This document shows, one piece after another, positions 44,779-53,418 of a stretch of DNA of 64,000 nt (within the stretch, counting starts at the first letter, position 1; each line of letters opens with the position of its first letter). Under the pieces are notes generated by a model. It made no database searches. It was given only the letters and a program-made list of their open reading frames with translations, and was not told the origin of the DNA. The stretch is from positions 186,322-250,321 of the forward strand of contig NZ_AXAS01000003.1 of NCBI RefSeq assembly GCF_000472925.1. Direction: 5' to 3'. The position numbers were made by a program, and so were the translations under genes. Source of the DNA: Bradyrhizobium sp. Ec3.3 (GTDB lineage Bacteria; Pseudomonadota; Alphaproteobacteria; Rhizobiales; Xanthobacteraceae).

Positions 44779-45558
44779 TCAATTTTGCTGCTGGGCCGGA
44801 CCCAGATGGGCGGCATCGACGACGAACTGCGCCAGCGCCCGGCCAAGGCAATCATGGACCTGTTTCGCCAACTCCGGTCCACGCGACGAATTGAACAGGT
44901 CGAACTGCCCCTGATCATTCCATTGACGCATGATCGCGAAACGGTCGAACAGCGGAATATCATGCTCCTGCGCGACCACGCGCATATTATCTAGGTAGGG
45001 CGGCACCGAGATCATGGTTTCGGTCCGCGGGCTATACTGCAAGTTCATCAATATAACGTCGGCCCCAGCGTTTTGCAGCGCAGTAACGCCATCCGTGACG
45101 GCACCTCGGAACTCATCGGGATCGATGGATCGGATAGCATCCACGGTCCCGGTCTGCCAGATGACCAAAGTAGGCCTTTTCGCTTCCATAAGCTTAACGA
45201 AGGTGGATGCGGCCTCTTCTGCGGTCTTCTTGCTCTGTAGTTCTACGGAGACGTGCACCGGTTCCGACGGCAGCTTCTCCTTCAGGATCGCCTGCAGCCG
45301 GGCCGGATAGGAGCTCTCTTCCGACGACGGGATGGTGGTCGACCGGCTGCCGACGACCAGGATTTCGAGCGGCTTTTCGCTCTTCACGGCCTCGGCGACC
45401 TTCGGGAGCTGGCTTTCGGTGGCGAGCAGATAGGACGGCACCTCGCAGGCCGCAGGCCCTGCGGGAGCTTGAGGCGCAGCATTATCCTCGGCGCGCGCGG
45501 AAGGCGCGGCGAGCACACCGCATAGCAGGATCAGGCTCCGGAGAACCTTCGCCTTCAT
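44779..45558 (-). CDS. SGNH-like protein lacking catalytic residues, opgC operon
   Basis: A 259-residue secreted protein with signal peptide (RSLILLCGVLAAPSARA), clearly homologous to the next gene (shared LVIWQTGT, NAGADVILMNLQYSPRT, FDRFAIMRQW patterns). The catalytic blocks have changed: block I reads GSRSTTI in place of GSSSTAG, so the nucleophile position is Arg; block III reads QTGTVDAIR in place of QVGTNAVLR, losing Asn; the block V Asp-x-x-His is missing (NSSRGPELAK). It seems to be a non-catalytic partner. Its ATG overlaps the opgC stop (ATGA). The role is unknown. Confidence 0.8.
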   Translation of the reverse strand: MKAKVLRSLILLCGVLAAPSARAEDNAAPQAPAGPAACEVPSYLLATESQLPKVAEAVKSEKPLEILVVGSRSTTIPSSEESSYPARLQAILKEKLPSEPVHVSVELQSKKTAEEAASTFVKLMEAKRPTLVIWQTGTVDAIRSIDPDEFRGAVTDGVTALQNAGADVILMNLQYSPRTETMISVPPYLDNMRVVAQEHDIPLFDRFAIMRQWNDQGQFDLFNSSRGPELAKQVHDCLGRALAQFVVDAAHLGPAQQQN

Positions 45559-46817
45559 CAGCCCCCTCCCGCCAGATCGGCGTTGCCGACGGCGTTTTTG
45601 GTTTTCGAACCGCTCTTGTCAGCCACCTGCTTGTACCACGAAATCACCCAGGCCATGGCCCACATGATCAGGATTCCGCAGAGACTAATCAGCGCATGCA
45701 TGCCCGGGCCACCGGACACCTCGGCCAGGATGAAATGGCCGGCAAAGGCCAGGAACACGCCGAGGCAGAAGATCTCCAGCGAATGCTGGCCGCAGAGGAT
45801 CAACGGCCTCAGGAGAGGCGATTTCAGGCCCGGCCAGTCCCGCGGCAGGAAGCGCACGGTGAGCGCGGCCAGCGCCAGGAAATGCGTGAAGCGCAGCACG
45901 TCCAGATCGGTCTTGTCGATCGGATACATCCACTGCTCGATCCGCTTCGGCATGAAGTGGGAGAGCTGCGGCACGTACCAGGTCAACGTCACGTAGAACG
46001 CCGCGGCCAGATAGGCGATCGAGATCCACATCGTCACGGGTGATGCCAGGATCCGTGACATGCGCCGTGCACCTCCGAGCGCACACCAGGCACCGAACAC
46101 GAACAGCAATTGCCAGGCCAGCGGGTTGAACGCCCAGAAGCCGTTCGGATAGGCCGAAAAATAGAGATCGAACTCCCAAGTCACCACGTAGAGCACGACC
46201 GACAGGCCGAGCGTGAGATCCGGCTTCCATTTCATCAGCCAGAGGATCAGCGGCAGCGCCAGCATCAACACGATGTAGAGCGGCAGCACGTCCATGTTGA
46301 CGGGCCGGAAGCGCAGCAGCAGCGCCTGCACGATGGTGACGTCGGGCTGCTTGAGGAAATCCATGATGCCCATCTCTTCCGTGTAGAGCGGGTTCTCGAA
46401 GCTGGTCGCGACATAGGAGATTTCCGCGAGGAAGATCGTGAACAGGAAGACGTGGGCGACATAGATCTGCCAAACCCGACGCAGGATCCGCGCCGTGGCG
46501 ATGACGACGCCTGAGTCCAGCATCGCGCGGCCGTAGACGAAGGCCGCGGTGTAGCCGGAGATGAAGATGAAGATCTCGGTGGCGTCGCTGAAGCCGTAGT
46601 TGCGGATGGTGAACCAGGTCAGCAGATTTGGCGGCAAGTGGTCGATGAAGATCAGCCACAACGCCAGCCCGCGGAAAAGGTCGAGGCGAAGCTCGCGCTC
46701 GCCGATGACGGGCAGCGTGATGGCGGGCGCCGCCGCGCGCGGCTTCGCCTCCACGGTGGACTTGGCATCCGCGGTTCCGGCGACCGGTGATCCCGTCACT
46801 TGATCGGCAATGGTCAT
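45558..46817 (-). CDS. opgC: OpgC-type membrane acyltransferase
   Basis: A 419-residue polytopic membrane protein with about ten helices, matching the OpgC domain, which in Bradyrhizobium-like bacteria adds succinyl or related groups to periplasmic glucans. Characteristic parts are LRLDLFRGLALWLIFIDHLPPN with the family His-Asp region, FSDATEIFIFISGYTAAFVYG, PNGFWAFNPLAWQLLFVFGAW and LGQHSLEIFCLGVFLAF-like C-terminus. The ATG at 46817 removes a 60-residue leading stretch. It is first in the operon and overlaps the SGNH-like gene by ATGA. Acyl donor and target not shown by sequence. Confidence 0.88.
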   Translation of the reverse strand: MTIADQVTGSPVAGTADAKSTVEAKPRAAAPAITLPVIGERELRLDLFRGLALWLIFIDHLPPNLLTWFTIRNYGFSDATEIFIFISGYTAAFVYGRAMLDSGVVIATARILRRVWQIYVAHVFLFTIFLAEISYVATSFENPLYTEEMGIMDFLKQPDVTIVQALLLRFRPVNMDVLPLYIVLMLALPLILWLMKWKPDLTLGLSVVLYVVTWEFDLYFSAYPNGFWAFNPLAWQLLFVFGAWCALGGARRMSRILASPVTMWISIAYLAAAFYVTLTWYVPQLSHFMPKRIEQWMYPIDKTDLDVLRFTHFLALAALTVRFLPRDWPGLKSPLLRPLILCGQHSLEIFCLGVFLAFAGHFILAEVSGGPGMHALISLCGILIMWAMAWVISWYKQVADKSGSKTKNAVGNADLAGGG

Positions 46818-46995
46818 CGGGCCAAAACCCTTGCGCAAATCGCAGCGTTTGAGGAGTGTACCGGGCCGGTGGCCTGCTCGCAAAGCGATCGGATCACATT
46901 GGGGTGTAACTACGGTGCCAATTCGGGCGGCACGATGTCGCTGACGCCGCGAGCCACGATTGGTTCCCGGCAAGCTTTTCGTTATGATGGCAGCC

Positions 46996-47391
46996 ATGTA
47001 CCGTGCCGTGACCCGCCAGATCGAAGTGACCGTCGAGCCGAACTTTGTCCCGGAGCAGTCGTCGGCCGAGCGCTCGCGCTACTTCTGGTCCTACACCATC
47101 GTGATCACCAATTCCGGCGACGAGACCGTGCAGCTCAAGACGCGGCACTGGATCATCACCGACGCGACGGGGCGGCAGCAGGAGGTTAAAGGCGAAGGCG
47201 TGATCGGCGAGCAGCCAATCCTCGCGCCCGGCGAGCGCTACGAATACACCTCCGGCGTCCCGCTCTCGACCGCCTCGGGCTTCATGACCGGCCGCTACCA
47301 GATGGTCAACGAAAGCGGCGAGCGATTTGAGATCGACGTGCCGACGTTCTCGCTGGACAGCCCGGACGGCGGCAAGCGGGTGTTGAATTGA
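46996..47391 (+). CDS. apaG: ApaG protein
   Basis: A 131-residue protein with the full ApaG fold: YRAVTRQIEVTVEPNFVPEQS, FWSYTIVITNSGDETVQLKTRHW, IITDATGRQQEVKGEGVIGEQPILAPGERYEYTSG and MTGRYQMVNESGE near the end. ApaG is linked with divalent-metal and Ap4A stress responses, though the mechanism is unclear. The start at 46996 (MYRAV) fits the known family length of about 130. It is divergent from opgC. A family E repeat lies just after the stop. Confidence 0.93.
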   Translation: MYRAVTRQIEVTVEPNFVPEQSSAERSRYFWSYTIVITNSGDETVQLKTRHWIITDATGRQQEVKGEGVIGEQPILAPGERYEYTSGVPLSTASGFMTGRYQMVNESGERFEIDVPTFSLDSPDGGKRVLN

Positions 47392-47426
47392 GGGGCGGCG
47401 AGCTGCGGTATCGCGACTGTAGCTGC

Positions 47427-47513
47427 CGTAGGGTGGGCAAAGCGAAGCGTGCCCACCATCTCTCCAATCATGCGACAGAAGTTGATGGGCACGCTTCGCT
47501 TTGCCCACCTACG
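47427..47513. repeat. Palindromic repeat, family E, copy 2
   Basis: CCGTAGGGTGGGCAAAGCG at the left and CGCTTTGCCCACCTACG at the right are inverted with a spacer of about 50 bases. It lies in the convergent gap between apaG and hslO; compare 43656-43755. Confidence 0.8.
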
Positions 47514-47529
47514 ATTTCCGAGCGCTTGG

Positions 47530-48537
47530 CTACGCGTTTTCCACGCCCGCCTCGTGCGGCGTGAATTGATACACCGAGCTGCAGAACTCGCAGGTCACGA
47601 CGACCTTGTCGTCCTTGACCATCGCGGCACGATCATCCGGCGAAAAGCTCTTCAGCATCGCTGCCACCGCATCGCGCGAGCAGGAACATTCCGCCTTCAG
47701 ACCGTGCGGCTTGAACACGCGCACGCCGCGCTCGTGGAAGAGGCGGTACAACAGCCGCTCGCCGGAGAGATCGGGATCGATCAGCTCGACGTCCTCGGCC
47801 GTGCCGATCAGCGAGCGCGCCTCGACCCAGGCATCGTCCTCGGCGACGGTATGCGGCGTGGTGCCTTCGGGCGCGTCACCGGGATGCAGGTCGGCCTGTC
47901 GCGCGCGCTCCGGCGCCTTCGGCAAGAACTGCATCAAGAGACCACCGGCGCGCCAGCGGTGCTTGCCGCCGTCGCTCGAGCGCCATTCCTCGCCGACGGC
48001 GAGGCGCACCTGGGTCGGGATCTGCTCCGAGCGCAGGAAGTACTCATGCGCGGCGTCTTCCAGGCTGCCGCCGTCGAGCGCGACGAGGCCCTGGTAGCGG
48101 CTCATATCCGCGCCCTGGTCGATGGTCATGGCGAGATGGCCGCGACCGAGCAGCGAGCCGGAGTCCTTCGCCTCGCCGAGCCGCGAGGCGTCGTAGCGGG
48201 CATAGGCGCGCAGGCGGTCGGGTGCCTTGAAGTCGACCACCAGGAATGACACCGGGCCGTCAGTCTGCGCCTGAAGAATGAAGCGACCTTCGAATTTCAC
48301 CGCCGAGCCGAGCAGCGTCGTCAGCACGATGGCCTCGCCAAGCAGCTTGCCGACCGGCGCGGGATAATCGTGCTTGGTGAGGATATCGTCGAGCGTGGGC
48401 CCGAGCCGGGTCAAGCGCCCGCGCACGTCGAGCGCATCGACCTCGAAGGGCAGCACGGCATCGTCGACGGGAACGGAAGACGGCGCGCGAACCGGGCTTT
48501 CGGGCCCGGCTTTGATGTCAGGGGATTGGGAGACCAT
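47530..48537 (-). CDS. hslO: Redox-regulated chaperone Hsp33
   Basis: A 335-residue holdase chaperone activated by oxidation. The four zinc-binding cysteines are in AECSCSRD (C-x-C) and VTCEFCSSVY (C-x-x-C) near the C-terminus, the family hallmark. The core has FEVDALDVRGRLTRLGPTLDDIL and the VDFKAPDRLRAYARYD region. Zinc release and disulfide formation during oxidative stress switch it on. Alphaproteobacterial Hsp33 is longer than the enteric protein, as here. A family C repeat separates it from argF. Confidence 0.95.
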   Translation of the reverse strand: MVSQSPDIKAGPESPVRAPSSVPVDDAVLPFEVDALDVRGRLTRLGPTLDDILTKHDYPAPVGKLLGEAIVLTTLLGSAVKFEGRFILQAQTDGPVSFLVVDFKAPDRLRAYARYDASRLGEAKDSGSLLGRGHLAMTIDQGADMSRYQGLVALDGGSLEDAAHEYFLRSEQIPTQVRLAVGEEWRSSDGGKHRWRAGGLLMQFLPKAPERARQADLHPGDAPEGTTPHTVAEDDAWVEARSLIGTAEDVELIDPDLSGERLLYRLFHERGVRVFKPHGLKAECSCSRDAVAAMLKSFSPDDRAAMVKDDKVVVTCEFCSSVYQFTPHEAGVENA

Positions 48538-48634
48538 GGCGCTCTATCTGGGGTCGGAGGAGGTGAAATGGAAGGGGTTTGGAGCAACTCGGCCCGCGCG
48601 CGGTTTTGATCGCAAACGGATACAGCAAGTTCGG

Positions 48635-48757
48635 TGTCGTCCTGGCGAAAGCCAGGACCCATAGCCACAGGAAAGCGCTGTGGCGCGAGCTGGCAATTGT
48701 CAACCTTCGCCAAACGAAGGCCGGTGGCAATGGGTCCTGGCTTTCGCCAGGACGACG
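48635..48757. repeat. Palindromic repeat, family C, copy 2
   Basis: Left hairpin GTCCTGGC-gaaa-GCCAGGAC (48639-48658) and right block GGGTCCTGGCTTTCGCCAGG (48733-48752) make a large inverted structure. Compare the copy at 13945-14078. It lies between the end of argF and the start of hslO. Confidence 0.8.
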
Positions 48758-48783
48758 ACGCGGATCTACGCCACCGCGTCGAA

Positions 48784-49707
48784 TTACTTCACCGCGTCAA
48801 AGCACCAGGCCAAAATGCCCTTCTGCGCGTGCAGGCGGTTTTCGGCCTCGTCGAACACGACGGATTGCGGGCCGTCGATCACCTCGTCGGTAACCTCCTC
48901 GCCGCGATGGGCGGGCAGGCAGTGCATGAACAGCGCATCGGGCTTGGCGAGCGACATCAGCTTGGCGTTGACTTGGTAGGGCTTGAGCACGTTGTGGCGG
49001 CGCTCGCCTTCCTTGTCGCCCATCGAGACCCAGGTATCGGTGACGACGCAATCGGCGCCGCGCACCGCGGCTTCCGGATCGGTACCCAGCATGATCGGAG
49101 CGCCCGTCGCCTTCACCCAGTCGCGCATCGCCTTTTTCGGCGCGAGCTCCGGCGGCGTCGCGACATTGAGGTTGAACTTGAAGCGCTCGGCGGCATGCGC
49201 CCAGGAGGCGAGAACGTTGTTGTCGTCGCCGGTCCAGGCCACCGTCTTTCCTTCGATCGGCCCCCGATGCTCCTCATAGGTCATGAGGTCGGCCATCACC
49301 TGGCAGGGATGCGAACGCCGCGTCAGCCCGTTGATGACGGGCACGGTCGCATTCGCCGCGAGCTCGAGCAGCGCATCGTGATTGAGGATGCGGATCATGA
49401 TGGCATCGACATAGCGCGACAGCACGCGCGCGGTGTCGGCGATGGTCTCGCCGCGGCCGAGCTGCATCTCGGCGCCGGTGAGCATGATGGGCTCGCCGCC
49501 GAGCTGGCGCATGGCGACATCGAACGACACCCGCGTCCGCGTCGACGGACGCTCGAAGATCATCGCCAGCGTCTTGCCTTCGAGCGGCTTGACCGGCTGA
49601 TGCGCCTTCTGCTTCGCCTTCATGGCGGAGGAAGCGGCGAGCATGCTCTTGAGCTCCGACAGCGGCAGCTCGTTGATGTCCAGGAAGTGCTTGGGCGTCT
49701 TGCTCAT
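48784..49707 (-). CDS. argF: Ornithine carbamoyltransferase
   Basis: A 307-residue enzyme that makes citrulline from ornithine and carbamoyl phosphate in arginine synthesis. The carbamoyl phosphate site is [13 protein letters not shown] (S-T-R-T-R), with the ornithine-binding [11 protein letters not shown] and DDNNVLASW, and [17 protein letters not shown]. The ATG at 49707 overlaps the stop of argD (ATGA), so the two are coupled. Much longer open frames continue upstream, but they read argD in another frame. Length is normal. Confidence 0.96.
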   Translation of the reverse strand: MSKTPKHFLDINELPLSELKSMLAASSAMKAKQKAHQPVKPLEGKTLAMIFERPSTRTRVSFDVAMRQLGGEPIMLTGAEMQLGRGETIADTARVLSRYVDAIMIRILNHDALLELAANATVPVINGLTRRSHPCQVMADLMTYEEHRGPIEGKTVAWTGDDNNVLASWAHAAERFKFNLNVATPPELAPKKAMRDWVKATGAPIMLGTDPEAAVRGADCVVTDTWVSMGDKEGERRHNVLKPYQVNAKLMSLAKPDALFMHCLPAHRGEEVTDEVIDGPQSVVFDEAENRLHAQKGILAWCFDAVK

Positions 49708-50915
49708 CAGCCTGCCGCCCGTGCCTTGAGATTTGATTCGATCGCCGTGCAGGCGCGCTCGAGCCGCGCGACGCCCTCCTCGATCTCCACCTCGGTGACG
49801 ATCAAAGGCGGCAGGAAGCGCACCACATTGTCGCCGGCGCCGACGGTGAGCAGCTTTTCGTTGCGCAGCGCCGTGGCGAGATCGCCGGAGGGCACGACGG
49901 CCTTGAGGCCGATCAAAAGCCCCTCGCCGCGCACCTCGCTGACGACATCGGGATGGCGGTCGATCACGGAGGCCAGCTTCTGCTTGAGCAGCAGCGACAT
50001 CTTCTGCACGTGATCGAAGAAACCGGGCTTGAGCATGACGTCGAGCACGGCGTTCGCCGCGGACACGGCGAGCGGATTGCCGCCGAAGGTCGAGCCGTGC
50101 GAGCCAGGCGTCATGCCTGAGGCGGCTTCGGCGGTCGCAAGGCACGCGCCGATCGGAAAGCCGCCGCCGAGTGCCTTCGCAAGCGACATCACGTCGGGAG
50201 TCACGCCGAGACGGCGATGGGCAAAGAGATCGCCGGTGCGGCCCATGCCGGTCTGCACCTCGTCGAAGGCAAGCAGAAGACCATGCTCGTCGCAGAGCTG
50301 GCGCAGCGCGCGATAGAAGGCGGGAGGAGCCGAGCGCACGCCGCCCTCGCCCTGGATCGGCTCGATCAGGATGCCTGCAGTCTGTGGGCCGATCGCCTTC
50401 TTGACGGCTTCGAGGTCGCCATGCGGCACCTGGTCAAAGCCGTCGAGCTGCGGACCGAAACCTTCGAGATATTTTGCCGAGCCGGTCGCCGCGAGCGTTG
50501 CCAGCGTGCGGCCATGGAAGGCGCCCTCGAAGGTGATCATGCGGTAGCGCTCGGGATGGCCCTTGGAGGCGTGATAGCGGCGCACCACCTTGATTACGCA
50601 TTCCATCGCCTCGGCGCCGGAATTGCAGAAGAACACGAAGTCCGCAAAGCTCTCGTTGCAGAGCCTGACTGCGAGCTTCTCGCCGTCCGGGCTCTGGAAC
50701 AGGTTCGACATGTGCCAGAGCTTCGTGGCCTGCTCCTGCAAGGCCTTGACCAAAGCGGGGTGTGCATGGCCCAGCGCATTCACGGCGACACCCGAGGTGA
50801 AATCGAGATAGCGCTCGCCATTGGTCGCGACCAGCCAGCAGCCCTCGCCGCGCTCGAAGCCGAGCTCAGCCCTGGCGAAAACGGGAAGCAAATGCGTCGC
50901 GGCGCTTTTGGTCAT
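49707..50915 (-). CDS. argD: Acetylornithine transaminase
   Basis: A 402-residue class III PLP aminotransferase that forms N-acetylornithine in the arginine pathway. Marks include [66 protein letters not shown] and the PLP lysine in [14 protein letters not shown] prefer the ATG at 50915 over the GTG at 50924. It is first in the argD-argF operon, driven by a TTGACA/TAAAAT promoter at 51025-51052 whose transcript begins with a strong hairpin. Confidence 0.94.
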   Translation of the reverse strand: MTKSAATHLLPVFARAELGFERGEGCWLVATNGERYLDFTSGVAVNALGHAHPALVKALQEQATKLWHMSNLFQSPDGEKLAVRLCNESFADFVFFCNSGAEAMECVIKVVRRYHASKGHPERYRMITFEGAFHGRTLATLAATGSAKYLEGFGPQLDGFDQVPHGDLEAVKKAIGPQTAGILIEPIQGEGGVRSAPPAFYRALRQLCDEHGLLLAFDEVQTGMGRTGDLFAHRRLGVTPDVMSLAKALGGGFPIGACLATAEAASGMTPGSHGSTFGGNPLAVSAANAVLDVMLKPGFFDHVQKMSLLLKQKLASVIDRHPDVVSEVRGEGLLIGLKAVVPSGDLATALRNEKLLTVGAGDNVVRFLPPLIVTEVEIEEGVARLERACTAIESNLKARAAG

Positions 50916-50991
50916 GACGGTCACTTGAATGTTGAGGCTGGCTCACGAGACTGCCTTGCGCAGCGCATCGTTGACCTGCCCGGAAAACGAA

Positions 50992-51018
50992 ACGTGCCGC
51001 CTTTTAAGGGCGGCACGT
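50992..51018 (-). promoter_or_regulatory. Perfect 10-bp inverted repeat at the argD transcription start
   Basis: ACGTGCCGCC (50992-51001) and GGCGGCACGT (51009-51018) flank TTTTAAG. It begins just downstream of the -10 element, so the argD mRNA would open with this hairpin, followed by a short T-rich tract. It could be an operator or an RNA structure controlling the arg genes. The gap 50916-51373 holds no other gene. Confidence 0.6.
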
Positions 51019-51024
51019 GTCACC

Positions 51025-51052
51025 ATTTTATGCTTGGAAAAACCGCTGTCAA
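51025..51052 (-). promoter_or_regulatory. Sigma-70-type promoter of argD
   Basis: Read on the minus strand, TTGACA (51047-51052) and TAAAAT (51025-51030) are separated by 16 bases. A start point near 51018 would coincide with the edge of the inverted repeat. Predicted by consensus only. Confidence 0.7.
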
Positions 51053-51373
51053 TGCCGCCAGAAGGCCCTGCAAGGCGTGCGGCCCGTAGTCTTGCGGTGG
51101 CATTTTTGAGTTCTTTTAGCGACGGAACATGTGGACGCGGAGCCGCAGACTCTTGCGCGGGAGTCACGCCATATTGTAGCGTTTCCCCTGTCAGATACGA
51201 CATCTCGTGCAGCAGTTCTGATCCTCTTAGTCCTCATGTACCGGCGTAGCGTTCAGGTGCGTTTTCGCGCCCGGCGAGCCTTAAGGGATTCTGGCGGCAC
51301 GGGTTTTTCGAGGCTTAGACATCGCCACGCGGCCCCAAGGGATTGGCAGGCGCGCGGCGAGGGGAAGGGTGCA

Positions 51374-51886
51374 ATGACGGTTTTGACCTGGTCCGACGAT
51401 CGCGTCGAGCAATTGAAAAAGCTCTGGGAAGCCGGGCTTTCGGCCAGCCAGATCGCTGCCGAACTCGGGAATGTGACCCGCAACGCCGTAATCGGCAAGG
51501 TGCACCGGCTGGGCCTGTCCGGCCGCGCCAAGAGCCCGTCCTCGGCGGCTCCCCGGCCGCGCAAGGCGCGCCCGGCGCAGCACATGATGCGGGTGAGCCG
51601 CCCGATCTCGCGCGGCAACACCGCCCTCGCCCAGGCCTTCGAGGTCGAGGTCGAGCCCGATCCGATCACCTATGACAATGTCGTTCCGATGAGCCAGCGC
51701 CTGTCGCTGCTCGAGCTCAACGAGGCGACCTGCCACTGGCCGGTCGGCGATCCCTCGAGCCCGGATTTCTTCTTCTGCGGCGGCAAGTCGCTCTCGGGCC
51801 TGCCCTACTGCGCACAGCACTCGCGCGTCGCCTACCAGCCGGCCGCCGACCGCCGCCGCGCACCGGCCAAGCCCGGCACGCGCTGA
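51374..51886 (+). CDS. gcrA: GcrA cell-cycle regulator
   Basis: A 170-residue sigma-70-binding cell-cycle regulator characteristic of alphaproteobacteria. It acts on promoters methylated at GANTC by CcrM. The start WSDDRVEQLKKLWEAGLSASQIAAELG and VTRNAVIGKVHRLGLSGRAK is the GcrA DNA-binding domain; the C-terminal sigma-interaction part includes LLELNEATCHWPVGDPSSPDF and GLPYCAQHSRVAYQP. The ATG at 51374 is chosen because the upstream frame is not conserved. Three GANTC sites lie upstream, at 51148, 51161 and 51287. Confidence 0.93.
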   Translation: MTVLTWSDDRVEQLKKLWEAGLSASQIAAELGNVTRNAVIGKVHRLGLSGRAKSPSSAAPRPRKARPAQHMMRVSRPISRGNTALAQAFEVEVEPDPITYDNVVPMSQRLSLLELNEATCHWPVGDPSSPDFFFCGGKSLSGLPYCAQHSRVAYQPAADRRRAPAKPGTR

Positions 51887-51905
51887 GTTCAGCCGCAAAC
51901 GACAA

Positions 51906-51928
51906 CGTCCCGGTGCAAGGCCGGGACG
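51906..51928. terminator. Terminator-like hairpin between gcrA and phoB
   Basis: CGTCCCGG (51906-51913) and CCGGGACG (51921-51928) form a perfect 8-bp stem around TGCAAGG in the convergent gap. The minus-strand side has TTGTCGTTT after the stem. It could stop transcription from gcrA or phoB. Weak T-tract, so moderate confidence. Confidence 0.5.
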
Positions 51929-51968
51929 CTTGATCGAGAAACGTCAGCACCCCATCCGGCGCGCTTTT

Positions 51969-52676
51969 TTACGTCTGCTCCGCCTTCGCGAAACGATCAT
52001 CCAGCGCGTAGCCGGCGCCACGGACGGTGCGGATCGGGTCCTGCTCGCGACCGAGATTGAGCAGCTTGCGCAGACGGCCGATGTGGACGTCGACGGTGCG
52101 CTCGTCGATATAGATGTCGCGGCCCCAGACGCTGTCGAGCAGCTGCTCGCGCGAGAACACCCGGCCGGGATGCTCCAGGAAGAACTCCAGGAGGCGATAT
52201 TCGGTCGGGCCGAGGTCGATCGGCCGACCGGAGCGCGCCACGCGGCGCTTCTCGCGGTCGAGCTCGATGTCGCCAAAGGCGAGTATGGTCGCGAGCCGCT
52301 CGGGGCTTGCACGCCGGAGCAGGCCTTTCACGCGCGCGAGCAATTCGGGCACCGAGAACGGCTTGACGATGTAGTCGTCGGCGCCGGTCGCAAGCCCGCG
52401 CACCCGCTCGCTCTCCTCACCGCGCGCGGTGAGCATGATGATCGGCAGCTGCTTGGTCTCGGGCCTGGCGCGAAGCCTGCGGCACAGCTCGATGCCGGAC
52501 AGTCCCGGCAGCATCCAGTCGAGCACGATCAGGTCGGGAATGTGCTCCTTGAGGCGGGTGTCGGCGTCGTCGCCGCGCATCACCGTCTCGACATCGTAGC
52601 CGTCGCCTTCGAGGTTGTAGCGCAACAACTCGGTCAGCGCTTCCTCGTCCTCAACAACCAGAATGCGTGCGCCCAT
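51969..52676 (-). CDS. phoB: Phosphate regulon response regulator PhoB
   Basis: A 235-residue response regulator activating phosphate-starvation genes. The receiver domain has the acidic pair VVEDEE, the phosphoacceptor Asp in IVLDWMLPG, and the Thr/Lys switch in MLTARGE and VKPFS. The winged-helix domain has DREKRRVARSGRPIDLGPTEYRLLEFF and RTVDVHIGRLRKLL. The ATG at 52676 begins MGARILVVEDEE. It is the last gene of the phoR-pst-phoU-phoB cluster, with a 14-base gap after phoU. A family typical example. Confidence 0.95.
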   Translation of the reverse strand: MGARILVVEDEEALTELLRYNLEGDGYDVETVMRGDDADTRLKEHIPDLIVLDWMLPGLSGIELCRRLRARPETKQLPIIMLTARGEESERVRGLATGADDYIVKPFSVPELLARVKGLLRRASPERLATILAFGDIELDREKRRVARSGRPIDLGPTEYRLLEFFLEHPGRVFSREQLLDSVWGRDIYIDERTVDVHIGRLRKLLNLGREQDPIRTVRGAGYALDDRFAKAEQT

Positions 52677-52690
52677 AGCGTCGTCGCTCC

Positions 52691-53407
52691 TTAAGTGTTC
52701 GGCACGGTCGTGGCGAAGGTCGTCATATCGCCCTTCGGCCGCTTGTCCGCGATGGCCTGACCTTCGATCATGTAGAAGACGGTCTCGGCGATGTTGGTCG
52801 CATGGTCGCCGATCCGCTCGATGTTCTTGGCGCAGAACATCAAATGGATGCAGAACGAGATGTTGCGCGGATCCTCCATCATGTAGGTGAGGAGCTCGCG
52901 GAACAGCGAGGTGCAGATCGCGTCGACCTCCTCGTCGCCCTTCCACACCATCATCGCAGCCGGCAGGTCATGCGCGGCATAGGCGTCCAGCACCGACTTG
53001 ACCTGCTGCTGCACGAGGTCGGTCATGTGTTCCAGGCCGCGGAACAGCTTCAGCGGATGGAAATCAGTCTCCAGCGCGGCGACGCGCTTGCCCATGTTCT
53101 TGGCGAGGTCGCCGATCCGCTCCAGATCGGTCGCAACGCGCATGGCGCCGACGATCTCGCGCAGGTCGACCGCCATCGGCTGCCGGCGCGCGATCGTGAG
53201 CACGGCGCGCTCCTCGATCTTCTTCTGGAGCGCGTCGATCTCGGCGTCGGTCGCCACCACGCGCTGGCCGAGAGCGACGTCACGGCGGATCAGCGCATCG
53301 ACGGAATCGACGATCATGCGCTCGGCAAGGCCGCCCATCTCCGCAACGAGCCGCGTGAGCTCCTGGAGGTCGGTGTCGAAGGCCTTTGCGGTATGTTCAG
53401 AAGCCAT
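52691..53407 (-). CDS. phoU: Phosphate signalling protein PhoU
   Basis: A 238-residue, all-helical protein that links the Pst transporter to PhoR and damps the Pho response when phosphate is ample. The two PhoU repeats each contain metal-binding helices, for example DLREIVGAMRVATDLERIGDLAKNM and FCIHLMFCAKNIERIGDHATNIAE, with the conserved E/D-x-x-x-D motifs. It follows pstB by 11 bases, consistent with the operon, and precedes phoB. Confidence 0.96.
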   Translation of the reverse strand: MASEHTAKAFDTDLQELTRLVAEMGGLAERMIVDSVDALIRRDVALGQRVVATDAEIDALQKKIEERAVLTIARRQPMAVDLREIVGAMRVATDLERIGDLAKNMGKRVAALETDFHPLKLFRGLEHMTDLVQQQVKSVLDAYAAHDLPAAMMVWKGDEEVDAICTSLFRELLTYMMEDPRNISFCIHLMFCAKNIERIGDHATNIAETVFYMIEGQAIADKRPKGDMTTFATTVPNT

Positions 53408-53418
53408 TTCCTGTCTCC

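Noticed and set aside
50943..51203. An 86-residue minus-strand frame between argD and gcrA as a leader or small gene
   Set aside because: It would cross the argD promoter and hairpin; it shows no arginine-rich leader pattern, no binding site and no family features.
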